Assembly: GCA_947652605.1 (NCBI GenBank) | Contig: OX393577.1 | Span: 53,530,108 to 53,594,107 of the forward strand | Direction: 5' to 3' | DNA length: 64,000 nt | DNA from: Elmis aenea | Taxonomy: Eukaryota > Arthropoda > Insecta > Coleoptera > Elmidae | Part shown: in pieces, positions 44,846 through 57,424 of the stretch | Layout of the letters: each line of letters begins with the position of its first letter | Position numbering within the stretch: position 1 is the first letter of the stretch | Made by a program: the position numbers and the translations under genes | The notes under the pieces: generated by a model | What the model was told of the DNA's origin: nothing | What the model saw: only the letters and a program-made list of their open reading frames with translations | The model's database searches: none

Positions 44846-45590
44846 TTATTCTACTAGATATTTCTCGTTTTATTATTTAAGTTGGTATGATACTTTTAGC
44901 AGCAATAAACAAAAGGAAATCTGCATATTATCATATAGCCTCCAAATTTGGACTTTTAATCAGTTTAGAAAATCGCGACTAAGCAATCATTTAAGAAAAG
45001 GCAACTTCTTTATATAATTAATGTTCAAGTGATTTTAAAAAATGATTTGTTGAATAATTCTTGCATTTTAGGCACATAAATTTATTACCCGATGAGATTA
45101 AAAGGTAAAGGCATTCTAAGAACTACAATTGAATCGCATATCAAATGCGCTTTCCCCAATATAAAAACAGCTGTACGATTATATTTAACTATTGCTTGCA
45201 CCAATTGTAGTGGGGAAATATCATTTCCTACTTTGAAACGAACTGAAATTATCTGCGATCACCGTTAGGACAATCCAAATGAAATTATTTAAGTATTTTA
45301 TCTATAGAATACGAAATATTAAAAAGGAAAGACTAAATGAAATAGTACTCGTAAGTAGTGTTGTAGAAAGTAAATGTCGTAAAAAATAAATGAAATTAGA
45401 ATTTTGTGAAAATTTTTTACTATCGTGGGTATTTTTATAAACACAGTTAAACTACCTTTATTTAATTATAAATATTGTTGAATTAAATTGAAATGTTCAA
45501 TGTTGATATAGATATTTTAAATTAAAATTTTTGTAATAAAAGTTATTTGATTAATTTTATGTATTATTTAATTTTTGCTCAATCCAATGT
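44846..45590. other. No gene recognised
   Basis: AT-rich flank of the hAT insertion. Confidence 0.35.
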
Positions 45591-45598
45591 GATTAAAG

Positions 45599-48104
45599 CA
45601 GGGTTGAGCAGATTTATATGAGTAGGTAATAAAACATTTATAACAAAACAAAATTTTATTTTCTCAAATAAAAAAAACATTAGGTATATGGTATTTATGT
45701 ATATAAGTATTTAAAAAAAAAACAACAGTTCTTATATGTATATACGTATTAAATACATACTTATACGTAACGTAACGAAACGTAATTCATTTAGAATAAT
45801 ATATAATAATATACATTTATAAATTTTTGGTATTGTAATGTTGGAATAAAAATACCAATTTTGCAGCCTTTTCAGTTCCCAGTTTATTTCTTATTGTCGA
45901 ATGGACCAATCCAAATGTTGAAAAAATTCTTTCAACTGAGGCCGAAGAAAATATACTGCACATTAGTTCTGTTAATATTGGCAACACTTTATTAATATCG
46001 GAAACATCTTTTTGTGATTTCCACCACTGTATTGGAGTAACATTATTAATAATTTCCTCACTAAACATAACAGATTTAAATGGATCAGATTTAGCTTCAA
46101 ATTTTATTATTATCGGTAATAAACCACTGTGTGGGTAACTTTCTGCTGCTACTTTTAAAGCTGCGTCTTTTTCATTATATTTTAAAGGAAATTTTGTTTT
46201 TCTAGGGTCTAATAAATAAGCCAAAAAATGGTACGGTGTCAAAGCTTGAGCATATCGTTTTTGAAATGCAGCCATTTGTTTAATATTTAATGTAATAGTA
46301 TCATCAAAAACAGCCTCAATTTCTACAGCATCAGCTAAAAATGCATCTGTTCTTTGTAATTTGTCTAAAGTTACGGAAATTGGTTTTATTATTTTTAAAA
46401 AATCTTCTGCCGATCGTTTCAGTTTAATGTTAAACACCTTTTAGAATATTAAAGAATCAATTTGGTCTTTGTTCTCTTCACAAATTTGTAACAATTTCTG
46501 CCATTCTTGTGTAAATATTTCCAAGCAATCTGCAAGAGTATTCCATCTTACGTCTTGAGGCAATATTAACGCCTTACCTCCGGCAGCTTTATATTTAGCA
46601 CTTGCCAAATGATTATTACGGAAATACTTAACAACATGCACAACATTTTCTTTAATATCGCGTATCTGCAAGTCCTTGGAAAGTAAATTTAGAATGTGTG
46701 CTGAACATCCATAGGTTATCACATTTACATCGGTTACTTCATTTTTAATGTTTTCTCTCATTTTGCTCATATTAGCTGCATTATCTGTAACGAAACTTGA
46801 AACTGCACAATTATATTGAGTTTTGCACTTATTTATTAAACTGATTGCTATACTTGTTAAATAATTGGCTGTATGTGCATGTCCTGATGTATCTATACTT
46901 TCAAGGAGGAAGGTTGATCCATAATCTGTTGTTACAGTAGCGCAAATTATCGGTTCGTTATGTACATTTGACCAACCATCTAAGGAAAGGCAAACCGAAC
47001 TGTTTGTTAATTTTGCAAGACATTTTTCTTTTTCTTCCATGTACACTTCATTTAATAATGTTGAAGATACAGCGAACCTAGAAGGTGGTGAATAACCTGG
47101 CCGTAACATTTCGATTGCTTTTATCACTTCTGGTTGTTCGATACATCTAAAACTACTATTTGTCGCATAAATAGCTTTTGCGATTTGTCTATCAAGATTT
47201 TTCTTTAACTCGTTAGAAGTACGCACTACAAATGATTTCATTAATAAATTTTCAGTCATTTCTTTTTTTTTTTTAGCAGGTGGTGAGCTTATATTTGTAT
47301 TTGTATCCATTCTAGACGTACTAGGTTGTGGATCAAAAAACTCTTTCGGTTGACTTGTTTCTATGGTGGTAGGATTAGAATCTGTGTCAGTATCTTCTGT
47401 ATTACATTCAGTAACTTCATTCATATGCATTTGTTTCTTCTGACATTTTTCACGGTGTGCTTTTAATCTTTGTACCAGACCTTGTATTTCTTCTTTGCAA
47501 TATTTACAAACTGCTCTGCTCCCAGCTTTCCCTTTCAATTTGTTTGATTTTTCTATAAAATGTTGCCAAACACTATCCCTTTTCCTTCCTGACATTATGT
47601 TGCGTTTATTTATGTGATGTGTACACGTTTGCTAACTAAAATGAACTGAATAACAGAATCTGGGATACCCTTACATACAAAACTGCATTTGCATGTTTAG
47701 ACAAGTATTTTCAGGCATAGAATTCGATCACAGGTCACATATAGTTGATGATGAATAGCAAGCATGGTTTTGTAGATCATATACTACACTTTGAAATATA
47801 AATATAATCATACTGTTTATTGCTTGTTAAGACAAAGACTTAATTATATATAACATCACTATTTAGCACTGATTTTTTTCGAAATTTTTATTCATTATAT
47901 TTTATTTTTTATTTTAACAAAAATTCTCCAATGAATTAAATATATTGGTTATTAAATATATTAGCACAAAACAGAAATAGCATGCAAATATGAACATTTG
48001 ATTTAATTTTAAAAAAATCTGATTTAAATCAAAAAAATCTAATTTAAATCAAATAAATCGATTTTTTTGATTTAAAAAAAAAATCATGATTTTTATCAAC
48101 CCTG
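45599..48104 (-). mobile_element. Full-length hAT transposon, 2506 bp, perfect 8-bp TSD
   Basis: The ends are CAGGGTTGAGCAG (left) and, inverted at the right, CAGGGTTGATAAAAATCATG; the first nine bases are identical. GATTAAAG is duplicated exactly at 45591-45598 and 48105-48112. One transposase gene on the minus strand fills most of the unit, broken by a single in-frame stop. The completeness and the undamaged duplication suggest a relatively recent insertion. A relative lies at 26019-27301. Confidence 0.96.
45817..47595 (-). pseudogene. hAT transposase, one internal stop codon
   Basis: The frame from ATG at 47595 runs 384 codons to a TAA at 46441-46443 and continues in the same frame, with no shift, for about 207 more codons to 45817; the total of about 590 codons is normal for hAT. 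A BED zinc finger occupies residues 8-51 (C30, C33, H47, C51). Catalytic-region landmarks follow: SLDGWS with D206, FVTDNAANM with D271, CSAH at 297-300 and QDVRWNT near 348. After the stop come the middle region and the dimerisation signature SASVERIFSTFGLVHSTIRN near the C-terminus. A nuclear DNA-binding and strand-transfer role is known for the family. As read, the product would lack the C-terminal third, so it is called a pseudogene; readthrough or sequence error cannot be excluded. Confidence 0.93.
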
Positions 48105-48112
48105 GATTAAAG

Positions 48113-49535
48113 TGTCAAATTTTTAGCCCAGGGTGCTCAAACTTGTTAAGATTATCCCAATGAAAAGTGCTGCATCTTATTGTGTAACGGCGAAAAAACA
48201 CAAATAGAGACCAGAAGAGATCATTCGTTTGTCTCATCTTGTATCTTATTATCTCTTCGGGATAACCGTCTCTCTCGAAATCGAAAAGAGACAAATTGTT
48301 TTACCAACATCGTTTTTACTTTTACATCATAACGCTATACAATAAAGTCAAAACGCAGGTTAATATTAACTCACAAAGATATTCAGTACAACAGCAGTTT
48401 CCGCAAGGAGAAAGTTTTGTAAAAATAATCCGTGGCATAATCGTTGTTTTGGGAACGACTTTTAGACTTAAGACGAGCAGGCTTGAAACTCACATTAAAA
48501 CAATGAAATAAATGTAGTCTTCGCTCAAAATGTTAATCCAGAAATTATCTAGAGACGGCGAAATTGAACGAGTTTTGTTTTATTTTGCATAGAAACAAGT
48601 AACAGCCGGCAACAGAATGCACAGAAATTTTGAATTTCAAAACGCGAAAACTCGATACGGCTCCATTGTATTCGTTTTCAAAACAAATCATTCGTCTAGC
48701 AAAAATTTGTTTTATGAACACAGTAAAAGAAATAACAGTTAATTTGTTCATGTGTGATGGCTTTTTTCAGCTTTCCGTATAGAATCGGAGTAATGGTGGA
48801 AAACATCAGTTTTATTATTTCGCGGATACGCAGTTCCGCGACGTTGGATTTTAATCAATTGATGTTTACAACAGCAGATAAATGTAAAACTGGTTGTAAA
48901 TTAGGTTGAGCGTTTAACAATCGGAAATGCGACACAAAATGAAACAGCAAAATTTACGGTCAAAAAATAATTTTGTATAAATTGACAGAATTTAATTTTG
49001 TACATCAATTAAAATCTTAAACTCCACCCATTTTATATTTTTCTAAAAGATTTATGAGCACAAATCTAATAATTATCGTGTCGCAAAATAAACTAAGACA
49101 GTTTAAAGCTTGTGCTATTTATAGTCAATAATAAAGTTTTTTAATTTGCTCGGCTTAATACCAGTTTATGACGTAAAAACTTGAGACGTAACCTTATTTT
49201 TGTTTTGTTTTTCATTTTATTACAAGCAACGCATTTTAGCATTGAAATGCGTTTGTAATGAATTATTACTGCTTTTTAAATTTTTAGAATTGTTGCTTAA
49301 GAGATTACTGCAAATTTATTTCGCAATATTAAAAGTATTTAATACTTACATTGGTATGTATGGTTTATATACTTATGTTATGTAAGAACAGCACTTACCC
49401 TTTTCTCTTAATTCAGTAGCGTAGCGAGGAGATATGGCCCGGAGCATAATTTTTTTTCGACCCCCTCGTCATATTTGTGGACATATAGAATTTGCCAGAA
49501 AACAAATACTGCAGTAAGATCTTTTTATTTATTTA
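48113..49535. other. No gene recognised
   Basis: A possible hAT-like start 'CAGGGTGCTCAAACTTG' at about 48129 has no partner. ORFs at 48296-48511 and 48545-48751 have no recognised motif. Confidence 0.35.
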
Positions 49536-49575
49536 TAAACAGCGTTATTCAAAAAGTATGCAACAAATGGAAAAG
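49536..49575. repeat. Short copy of the 12.99-kb repeat start
   Basis: CAGCGTTATTCAAAAAGTAT and CAACAAATGGAAAAG match the segment near 12991 (CAGTGTTAATCAAAAAG, AACAAATGGAAAC). Confidence 0.45.
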
Positions 49576-49849
49576 TTTTTTTATTATTGACTAGCGATTC
49601 CGGCTCCTTCACCGCTAGATGCCGGCTTGCGCGTAAAATTCTCTTTGCGCGTAAAGTTCTCTTTGCGCAATAAATTACCTTTCGTTTGTTGCACACTACA
49701 TGTCTCTATGTTCCCTAGATATATCGATTATTACTAAGCGTGTCGTTGAACAATCGATTGGCTCAAATTTTTATTCACAACACTCCTTCCTTCACCGCTA
49801 GACACCGCCTTGCGCGTATTTTTCTCTTGCGCAAAAAATTATCTTTCGT

Positions 49850-50192
49850 TTGTCCATAATTGACTTCGTGCCTGAGATATATATATGGCTCAAAATTTAA
49901 CGTAAAACAAATTATTCTTCTGGTGAGAGCATTGCGTAGTCGATTCGTTTCCAATCTTGCTTCCCGTTGCTCATCTATTTCAGATGAACGGGCTTGAGCA
50001 TTGCGTAATCGATTCGTTTCCAATCTTGCTTCCCGTTGCTCGTCCATTTCAGATGAACGGGCTTGAGCATTGCGTAATCGATTCGTTTCCAATCTTGCTT
50101 CCCGGTGCTCATCTGCTTCTGAAGCTCGTTGTGCTTTTTTTTTTCTTTGCTTGAGGTGTAGATTGACCAATCCCTCTTCGTTTGGGAGGCAC
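49850..50192 (-). pseudogene. Helitron-type N-terminal repeat region
   Basis: Starting from a GTG where an ATG is expected (50190-50192), the minus strand reads PPKRRGIGQSTPQA and then, after a slip in an A-run, KKAQRASEADEHREARLETN. It contains three 23-residue units (EQREARLETNRLRNAQARSS type), encoded by 69-bp tandem repeats at 49929-49997, 49998-50066 and 50067-50135. Such basic, Arg/Glu-rich coiled-coil repeats open many insect Helitron polyproteins. Downstream Rep and helicase domains are absent. The lost start codon and the frameshift make it non-functional. Identification rests on family recollection. Confidence 0.6.
49929..50135 (-). repeat. 69-bp tandem repeat, three units
   Basis: Each unit begins GCATTGCGTARTCGATTCG on the plus strand; units 1 and 2 are nearly identical and unit 3 diverges at its end. 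The period is a multiple of three and preserves the encoded heptad-like peptide. Confidence 0.9.
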
Positions 50193-50329
50193 AATTAAAT
50201 AGAAAATGCGTTGATTTTTTATATATAGATAAACGAACTGTCAAATAACAGTCTTACTGTCATTTACAGCGTATCTTAGCTACGATGTTTGTAATGCATA
50301 CGTCATCAGCTCAACGGTCCGTTGACAGT

Positions 50330-50500
50330 GACATACTTTAATTTCTAGGTTATGGTGTCAGTTTGACAGTATTGATATAATTCAATTTCTAAGTTATGCT
50401 GTCAGTTTGACAGTATTGACACATACTTCAATTTCTAGGTTATGCTGTCAGTTTGACAGTACTGTCTTTTGACATACTTCAATTTCTAGGTTACATATCA
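50330..50500. repeat. 44-51 bp tandem repeat with TGTCA palindromes
   Basis: AATTTCTAGGTTATG-like unit starts occur at 50340, 50384, 50430 and 50481. The first three units carry TGTCAGTTTGACAGTA, a small palindrome TGTCA..TGACA. The fourth is truncated. Confidence 0.8.
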
Positions 50501-51284
50501 ATTTATTTTTAAATGTCATCGTATTTTCATATTCTCAAATATGAATTCAACTCGAAACTGGGATTGTTTCGTATGTATGTTTAGGGGAGAGCGAGGCGAT
50601 TCCGATTTGGTATGATACATGTACATAAAGCTCAATTAATTGGAGAATGGTCCAGAATGGTCTGAGCGCTTCTATTATTCTGTCAAAGTTTGTCAGTGCG
50701 TGCGCGCGACGACGTTTTCATCATGCAAGTACGAACATTTTTGCACGTTTTAATTAATAACGTTTGCAAGCAATTTTTTCCGAGGTCCTGAGCGTGAACA
50801 TATTAAAATTCGATCCTTTATACGACCCCTCAAGGAAGTTCGCGATTTTTAGACGCCCCCGAGTATTTTTAATCGCTCTTTGAAAAAGGCTTTCGACGTT
50901 CGTTAGTTTGTAGTGCGTGCGCGCGCCTGCGCCTTTTCTCGTTCGTAGTCCGAATTTAACTCGAAAGTGGGATTGTTTGGTACGTACTTGTCTGGGAGAG
51001 CGAGACGATTCCGAATCGGTACGACACATGTGCGAAAAGGTCGAATCGGAGAAGGTTCGAGCGTTTAAACGTTACGTCAAATTGTCAAATTTTGACGAAA
51101 TTCTCGCTCCAGACGACCCGATTTAAATGTTGCGTGTAAGATTTTGGCACGTTTTCTTCAATATCTTTTCTGGACGATTTTTTTGGGAATTCTTATACAA
51201 CCTATCTTCTTCCCATGGTCATATAGATTGTCTGTGCCAAATTTGGTCAGGATCGGATGAATGGTATAGGAATGCATAAAGGAC

Positions 51285-51335
51285 ATACAAACATACATAC
51301 ATTCATTCATACATTCATTCATACATTCATTTTTA
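51285..51335 (+). repeat. CATA/CATT microsatellite
   Basis: ACATACAAACATACATACATTCATTCATACA... continues in 4-bp steps for about 45 bp before TTTTTATATAGATAG. Confidence 0.85.
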
Positions 51336-51345
51336 TATAGATAGA

Positions 51346-53635
51346 AGAAGAAGATTTACCAGAAAATTTTATTCTTGATAAAAAACATTTCAAAAGAAGT
51401 ACATAGTACACTAGATTTTAGAGATTTTAGAAATATTCACAAAAGTAAACTCTCCTTACTTTAGGAATTACAGAAAAGTTTATAGGAAAATGTTGTTTAG
51501 AATTAAAAAATATGTCCCATAATATTTGACGTTTATTTCCAATAATTATTTTTATATTAATTTCATTATCAAAAAAAATCAAAAAGATGCTTAAATCTAG
51601 TGCCACATAAATTTTTATTGAATATTTTTAATTTTAAAATTAGTTTCAGGTCATGCGCAAACTTTTATTAAGAATAAATTTCGACAATAAAAAACTTTTA
51701 AAAGGACATTTCTTTTAAACCGTTAGGGATATCTGAGTTCTGTTTGTTGTTAAACCTTCGTTAATATTTTATTACAAGTTGGTTTTGTTATAGTAGTGAC
51801 CTTTTTATGAAAATGAAAAAAGTTCTCGCATGTGACATGTTACGCTGAACGCGCTTTAAACTTATTTGACAGACTATTATAATAATCATTTTGCACACAG
51901 TGCAATTCGGTTAACGAAGATATTAATTTTTTTTGAAATCACCGAGATACGATAATACAGAGGAAGGTTATTAATTTTTATGCACAAAATGTAATTTTTT
52001 AAATTTCATAAAATTGCTTAGTTCCTTATTTTAGCATCACTGCAAGCATCTCAAATTGGGAGGATGATTTTGCCATAGGAACCCTCAGTTTAAGATGCAT
52101 ATTGTTAAGTTACATAAAATCCATTTAAAACTGTAGAAAAACAAACTACCGCGATATTTTTTAAGATATCTCAGAGGAAGCAGAAATTCTAACCAAACTG
52201 AAAATATAATAAAATTACGTAGTTTTTGATTTTGAGCAACTCTTATATTAACACTTTTGTCGTAAAATAATCAGGAAAGCCAATTTACCACTGCTTAATT
52301 TTGCATGGTAAGATCCCATGTATGATACGCTGAGTCAACACCTTGTTTGTAATTTTAAACTTATTTTGTGTATGAGAAAAGTCTAAATTGTGTTAAATAG
52401 TGAAATTAATTCAGGGTTTCCTTTAAATACATTTATAAAATATTCGGGCAGTTCGTCCTTCATCCCTACGTGTCGCATTATACTTTTTATTTTCATTTAA
52501 ATTTGTACTTTTTATGACAATTTCAGCAACTTTATGACTTTTTGCACTTTCCTATTGGCGAGCTCCGTGACACTTTCATTTAATTTACGCATGGTTAAAT
52601 ATACCGCGTAAGTAAATTACAATTTTCAGAATATTCGAGGGTTAAAAAGCTTTTTTAAATTCATAACTTTAACTTTATGAAAAAATGAGAAAACATAATT
52701 AGGTCTTTTAGTACGTAATAAAGCGCACGACGATGAAAGGGTTATTGTAAATTATAGTCCGGTTCTATTAAGCCTATTTTTTAATAAGACAGCTTTTAAT
52801 GAATCTCTAAATGTAGCAGAATGAGGCTAAGTAAACGTAATTCATGTACAAACATTTAATTCAATAGTTAAGTAATGTCATGTAATTGGTAGAAACGTAA
52901 ATTAATTTGTAGCCTTAAACAAAGATTAATAAAATTCTATTGGATACATTATTTACGAAACTGTGTTACGGTGCAGAAACTCTGCATTTATTTGCAAAAT
53001 ATGTAAAACTTGCAGTGCTTTGTTAGAGATGTAATTGGAGGCGAGAATGTAGTGCAACTTTACCTGCTTTGTAGCTGGAATTTAACTGCATATTTCTTGT
53101 AAAATTTTGTAATATTCTTAGTTAAATATTCCTTGTTTTTTAAATATCTTGCAGTTTATTTTGGAAATTGTTATTGCAATATTTCAAGCTTTATAACAAT
53201 CTCTGAAATACTATTTTTTGTAAATTAATAAGCTACATTTTATCTTGTCAAACGAAAGTAAAGCACAAAAATAATTTCATCATAGCAATTTTGCTTAAAG
53301 TTTCGGAATCTTTCCATTCTTTTTAAGCTAGCAACTTATTAAGGTTGTGCTAAAATTTATTTTGCAGGTAAGTCAACTTTTCTCTACACTTTACTTATAA
53401 AGTAAGTACTGGTCAGTAACAATATTATCTTCTCTTTTAAAATTTAACATAGTATATTATTTCTTTTCGTACATAATATTATACTATTCATAAGTAAACC
53501 AAAAAAATTAAATTGAACGATTTCTGTTTTGTTAGAACTTTGGTATAAGCGCAAGCTGCTTTGAAATTGATAATAATTATAGTATTTTTTGTTGATATAA
53601 TGTAGCAACATCTTTTTTTTAAATAAAAAAAAACT
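51346..53635. other. AT-rich DNA, no gene recognised
   Basis: No ORF, splice pair or element end could be supported over this interval. Confidence 0.35.
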
Positions 53636-53670
53636 GGGCCTAGGAACATTCTTCGCCCACAGTTCTTCAC
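53636..53670 (-). mobile_element. Fragment of the TTCGCC foldback family
   Basis: GGGCCTAGGAACATTCTTCG followed by CCCACAGTTCTTC matches the outer end of the element at 1820-2351 (GGGTCTAGAAACATTCTTCG, CCCACAATTCTTC). It is one-ended. Confidence 0.65.
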
Positions 53671-53699
53671 ATTTCAAAAGTCGGTATATGTAAAACATG

Positions 53700-55970
53700 A
53701 AATGGCCTCAATAAAAATTTTGGTCTATTTAATTGAAATGTAAAGGCTCATGCTAAATAAACATGCAATACAATATTTTATATCATTTACCCTAGCATAT
53801 AATATTTTGCACTGAAAGATATAGCCTAAAAACTCAGTAGCACGTCAAAAATATATTTGAAACTGTTATGTAATATAGTGAATATTTTTTAACTATTTTA
53901 AATTTGGGAATGTGTGATCAATGTACAAATATGCTTTTCAACAGATATCGCTTATTCATTTTCATAAAACTGATGTATTCCATAATAGGTAGCTGTTTCA
54001 TATTGGGGCACTTTACTCTACTATTTATTTTAAGTAATGAAGTCCTTCGTCGAAATAATTTATATTTGCGTGTGTTTGTTCAGCGTATTCGTGGTGTTTC
54101 GATTTCTCGCTTGGATTCCTAATAGTATAGACAATTAACATATATCTTATGCAGCACGGAAGACAATTGTAAAACGCAGACGTATAAATAACGTGGCGTG
54201 CTGTATTTCACGCAACTGTATGGTAGGGCCCTTGTAACAAACCACCCGCCACTAATATACATGGCGTAGTTGAGTGTAAAGTACTGCAAGTGTCCTCCAC
54301 GTTGTGTGTGACACAAACCCATTCGAGTTTAAGTGTTTGTACAAAACTCTCCTCCAAAGTGCTGTAACTACACTAATTTAGTTAATTTTGCCATTAACGC
54401 TCTCGTACTACTGTTTGTTTGCCTGCTAATGGCTGTATTTCAAGTTGCATTGTTATAGGCTATTTTCTACTAATGAAGTGCTTTCGTTAACCAGTCCAAC
54501 GGTAAATTTTTAATTGTGTATGCCTGGCGGTGATACAGATTTACTTTGCTTTTACATTCCGGGGACATCTACCGACTGCTACAAAGCGAACTTTATATAC
54601 GTTGATAATGAAAACACATTAAAATTCCAGTTACATTTCCTACAACTTGTAGTTCACTTTGAGGATAAAAGATATAAAAATGCAAAGTGAGTTTACACAT
54701 ATTTCGTTGTTAAATTTCATACTGAAATATAAAATAGAAATTCATTGACGTATCTGGTTAATTCTGATCGTTAAATTGTCTAAAGTAATCATATTTTTAC
54801 AGAAAAATTAGACATTTAATTTTTTTTGCCTAATTACATTATTTCGGCCCGACAAATTTAAACTTAAACTTGATTAATGCATCATTAAAGGTTGCAAGGT
54901 TTTCTTTTAGGATTCGTCGTGTACCCTATTGTAATTACTGCCTATTCAAACAGTATTTGCTGCTTTTAAGAAGTTATTGTATAATAAAAAAGTGTTATAT
55001 TTGCTGGCTTTTTTCACAGTGGAACGTTATTATTTTCGTTGAAGTGGTTTATTTCTTCATTGATTACCCGTTGCGGGCTTCTACATATAGACGAATTTTG
55101 ATGTTTATATTTATCAATAAAATTGAATAAAATCACAAATAGTACGATAATTACATGACTGGAATGTAGGAACATTTTAGACTCTGATTTTTACCCCAAA
55201 CCAAATTAGTAGTAACTTTGAAAAAAGTCGAATAACGCTTAATTGAAATAAACATCATGAATTTGTTTTATATCACTATGTGCGTGTTTTTCACCGTTTC
55301 ACAATTTGTATAAAATAAAGTGCGGATGCTACGTTTTTAGAAATAAAATTTTAATAAACGCAAAGGTAAACTTTTGGTGGATGCGCCGGGACAGTTAAAA
55401 ACTGCTGTCGTTTCTTCGGCTTATAAATTTGAAACGCCAAGTTGCAATTGTAGCTACCTCAGTGGTGGCTTGTAAGAATTTGCAATGATGGGACTGTCGC
55501 GACAATTTTAGCCAAAATTTTCAACAATCATATTACCTAAAGCAAAAATATGTTTAGCTATAAAACTATTAATTACATTTTTATATTATCTATGTATATT
55601 ATATTTCTTTGTTCTTTCTGGTTTACTAAGTTATCAATGACTTTTATTAGCATAAGTTATATTTTCAATCAAAAAGAGTCAAATCCGACGTAGAACGTAC
55701 CAAACGTTTAATTTCAGTTTTATCCTTCTGAGGTACTTAAGTGCAAAAAATTTGTCTTGGTAAATATAGAACAGCATTTTTGTTTTTATTTTAATTTATT
55801 TTTATCCCGTTACGTTTTAAAAAAAATCAATAATGTTTATGAAAACATCAGAAAATAAAATACTGGAAATAATATATTAGATTGTAAGTTTATAGCCGTT
55901 AACTTGGGAACAGCATGTTTATCACGCGTCACCCCCAATTCATGTCTACTCGCCACTTCGTGTATTGTAT
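53700..55970. other. No gene recognised
   Basis: Scattered short ORFs without motifs. A slightly GC-richer segment (54160-54320) has CTGTATTTCACGCAACTGTATGG but no coding or promoter signal that I can defend. Confidence 0.3.
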
Positions 55971-55974
55971 TTAT

Positions 55975-57420
55975 TATTTCCGCGGAGGTGGTTCCCTTTC
56001 GGGTTCCTGTATTGCGACCTATTGGTCTATTGTACCCTCTGGTGATAGCCCGCTAAAGAAGTCCTGTGTTTTTGAAAAACTCCAGGATTTTCTTTAAGGG
56101 TGTTTTTCTTAGCTGATCTTGGTTGGCTTTTTCCATCCCTAGAAGTCTGCGCCGATAGGGTGTGAATCCTTCACACTGGCATATTACGTAAAGAGGAGTA
56201 TCTTCTTCTTCACCACATCCTCTGCATATATCGGTCTCTGAGAACCCTATTATGTAGGTGTTGGTTTAGCCCACAGTGTCCTGTGATAAGTCCTGTGGCT
56301 GCTCTGATGTCTGCTCTGCTCATCCTGAGCATTTCTTCTGTCTTTTCTTTAGAGACGATTGGCAGGATAGCCTTGGAGTGGGCTTGTCCTGCAACTTTTT
56401 TCCAATGAGCATTATGCCCTTGTATTAATATGTCAGTAAGACACCGTTTGGCTGTTCCATAAGATGTACCAACTGCGGGTTCTGGTCCGAAGAAAGGTGT
56501 CTGGCTGCCAATTTTGGCTAGGCGATCTGCCTTCTCGTTCCCTGGTATATCAGTGTGCCCTGGGCACCATACCAGTTTAACATTATTCCTGCTTCCTAGC
56601 ACGTGCTTGTATGCAGTTCAGAACAAGTCCTGAGTTTACTTCAGACGAGCCAAGAGCTTTTAACGCTGCTTGGCTGTCGGACACTATGAAGATGCTTTTA
56701 TTATCAAAATCTCTTTCTAATAGTGTTTCTGCACATAACTGCATAGCATACACCTCGGATTGAAATATGGTTGCACACTGTCCAATGCTTACAGATTTGC
56801 CTTGTCTCAGTTGTGCTGCTCCCCATATTCCGCAGACTGTTCCATTTTGCGTTTTTGACCCGTTCGTATGCCAGACCAGGCCATTAAGCTCTATTTCATG
56901 ACGCCTCCATTGGTCCCGTGTTGGAGTTATGATTCCAAAGGTTTTCTCAATGGCTAGCGTCCTATATATTCTATTCGAGATCATATTTAATGTCGGATGC
57001 GTGTCGATCTCGTTGAGAATAGCTAAGTGCCCTTCTCTACGTCTCCCCTCTTTGGAGGTGATTTTTAGTCGGTACCCCCCTCTTAGTGCTTGTGATTTGA
57101 CCTCAAGGTAAAGAGGAGGTAAGTTCAGCAACACTTCCATTGCCACCGTGGGCGTTGTTGTCATCTCCCCGGTAATACTTAGGCAAGCCAGTCGCTGTAG
57201 CTTGTCTAATTTATTCCTGCAGTCCTTTATCTATGTTCTAGTCCACCAGATCAGACTTGCGTTAGTTACGATGGGTATGACCATCTTGGTATATATCCAA
57301 TATATCATCCTAGGTGTTAATCCCCAGTTTTTCCCAAGCATCGTGTATTGTATAGTATGGCAACGCTGTGAGTCTGCGGAAAATGCAGCCCGCGTATTAA
57401 TTTTATAAGATACAGTCATG
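55975..57420 (-). mobile_element. LINE with RNase H, 5'-truncated, 3' part
   Basis: Coding runs on the minus strand from the end of the RT domain (about 57350) to a stop at about 56095, then a short 3' UTR. In order: GKNWGLTPRMIYWIYTKMVI (RT thumb), ITGEMTTTPTVAMEVLLNLP, RNase H, and a terminal Cys-rich motif CRGCGEEEDTPLYVICQC with LKKILEFFKNTGLL. Everything upstream, including the RT catalytic core and endonuclease, is missing, as expected of 5' truncation. Two shorter copies of the same 3' end lie at 36480 and 44570. The left-hand limit of homology is approximate. Confidence 0.85.
56090..57164 (-). pseudogene. RNase H domain and C-terminus of the LINE ORF
   Basis: The first frame (57164-56583) covers the post-RT linker and the start of RNase H: WHTNGSKTQNGTVCGIWGAA, SEVYAMQLCAETLL and IVSDSQAALKAL. 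A one-base shift at about 56590 moves to the second frame (56602-56210) with VKLVWCPGHTDIPGNEKADR LAK, and another shift near 56220 leads to the C-terminal CRGCGEEE motif. The first catalytic aspartate of RNase H, usually in a TDGS box, is asparagine here (TNGS), while the E, D and H/D positions are kept. RNase H-bearing LINEs use this domain to remove RNA from the cDNA hybrid. This copy is inactive. Confidence 0.85.
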
Positions 57421-57424
57421 GTTA

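Larger units (their letters stand above)
49600..51335 (-). mobile_element. Helitron-like region (approximate limits)
   Basis: The region holds an N-terminal coding piece of the type found at the start of insect Helitron Rep/helicase genes (49850-50192), GC-rich duplicated blocks (50541-50665 and 50951-51062, sharing GGGATTGTTT and GAGAGCGAG), and a right part with 'GTGCCAAATTTGGTCAGGAT' followed by CATA/CATT tetranucleotides and TTTATATAGATAG, a configuration often seen at ends of such elements. Exact termini (TC and CTRR) were not identified, so boundaries and unity of the region are inference. Confidence 0.45.

Noticed and set aside
48129..48300. CAGGGTGCTCAAACTTG as a hAT start
   Set aside because: No inverted partner or 8-bp duplication was found downstream.
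49957..50154. Plus-strand repeat protein opposite the Helitron-like coding repeats
   Set aside because: The minus strand matches a known type of N-terminus, and the plus reading is its shadow.
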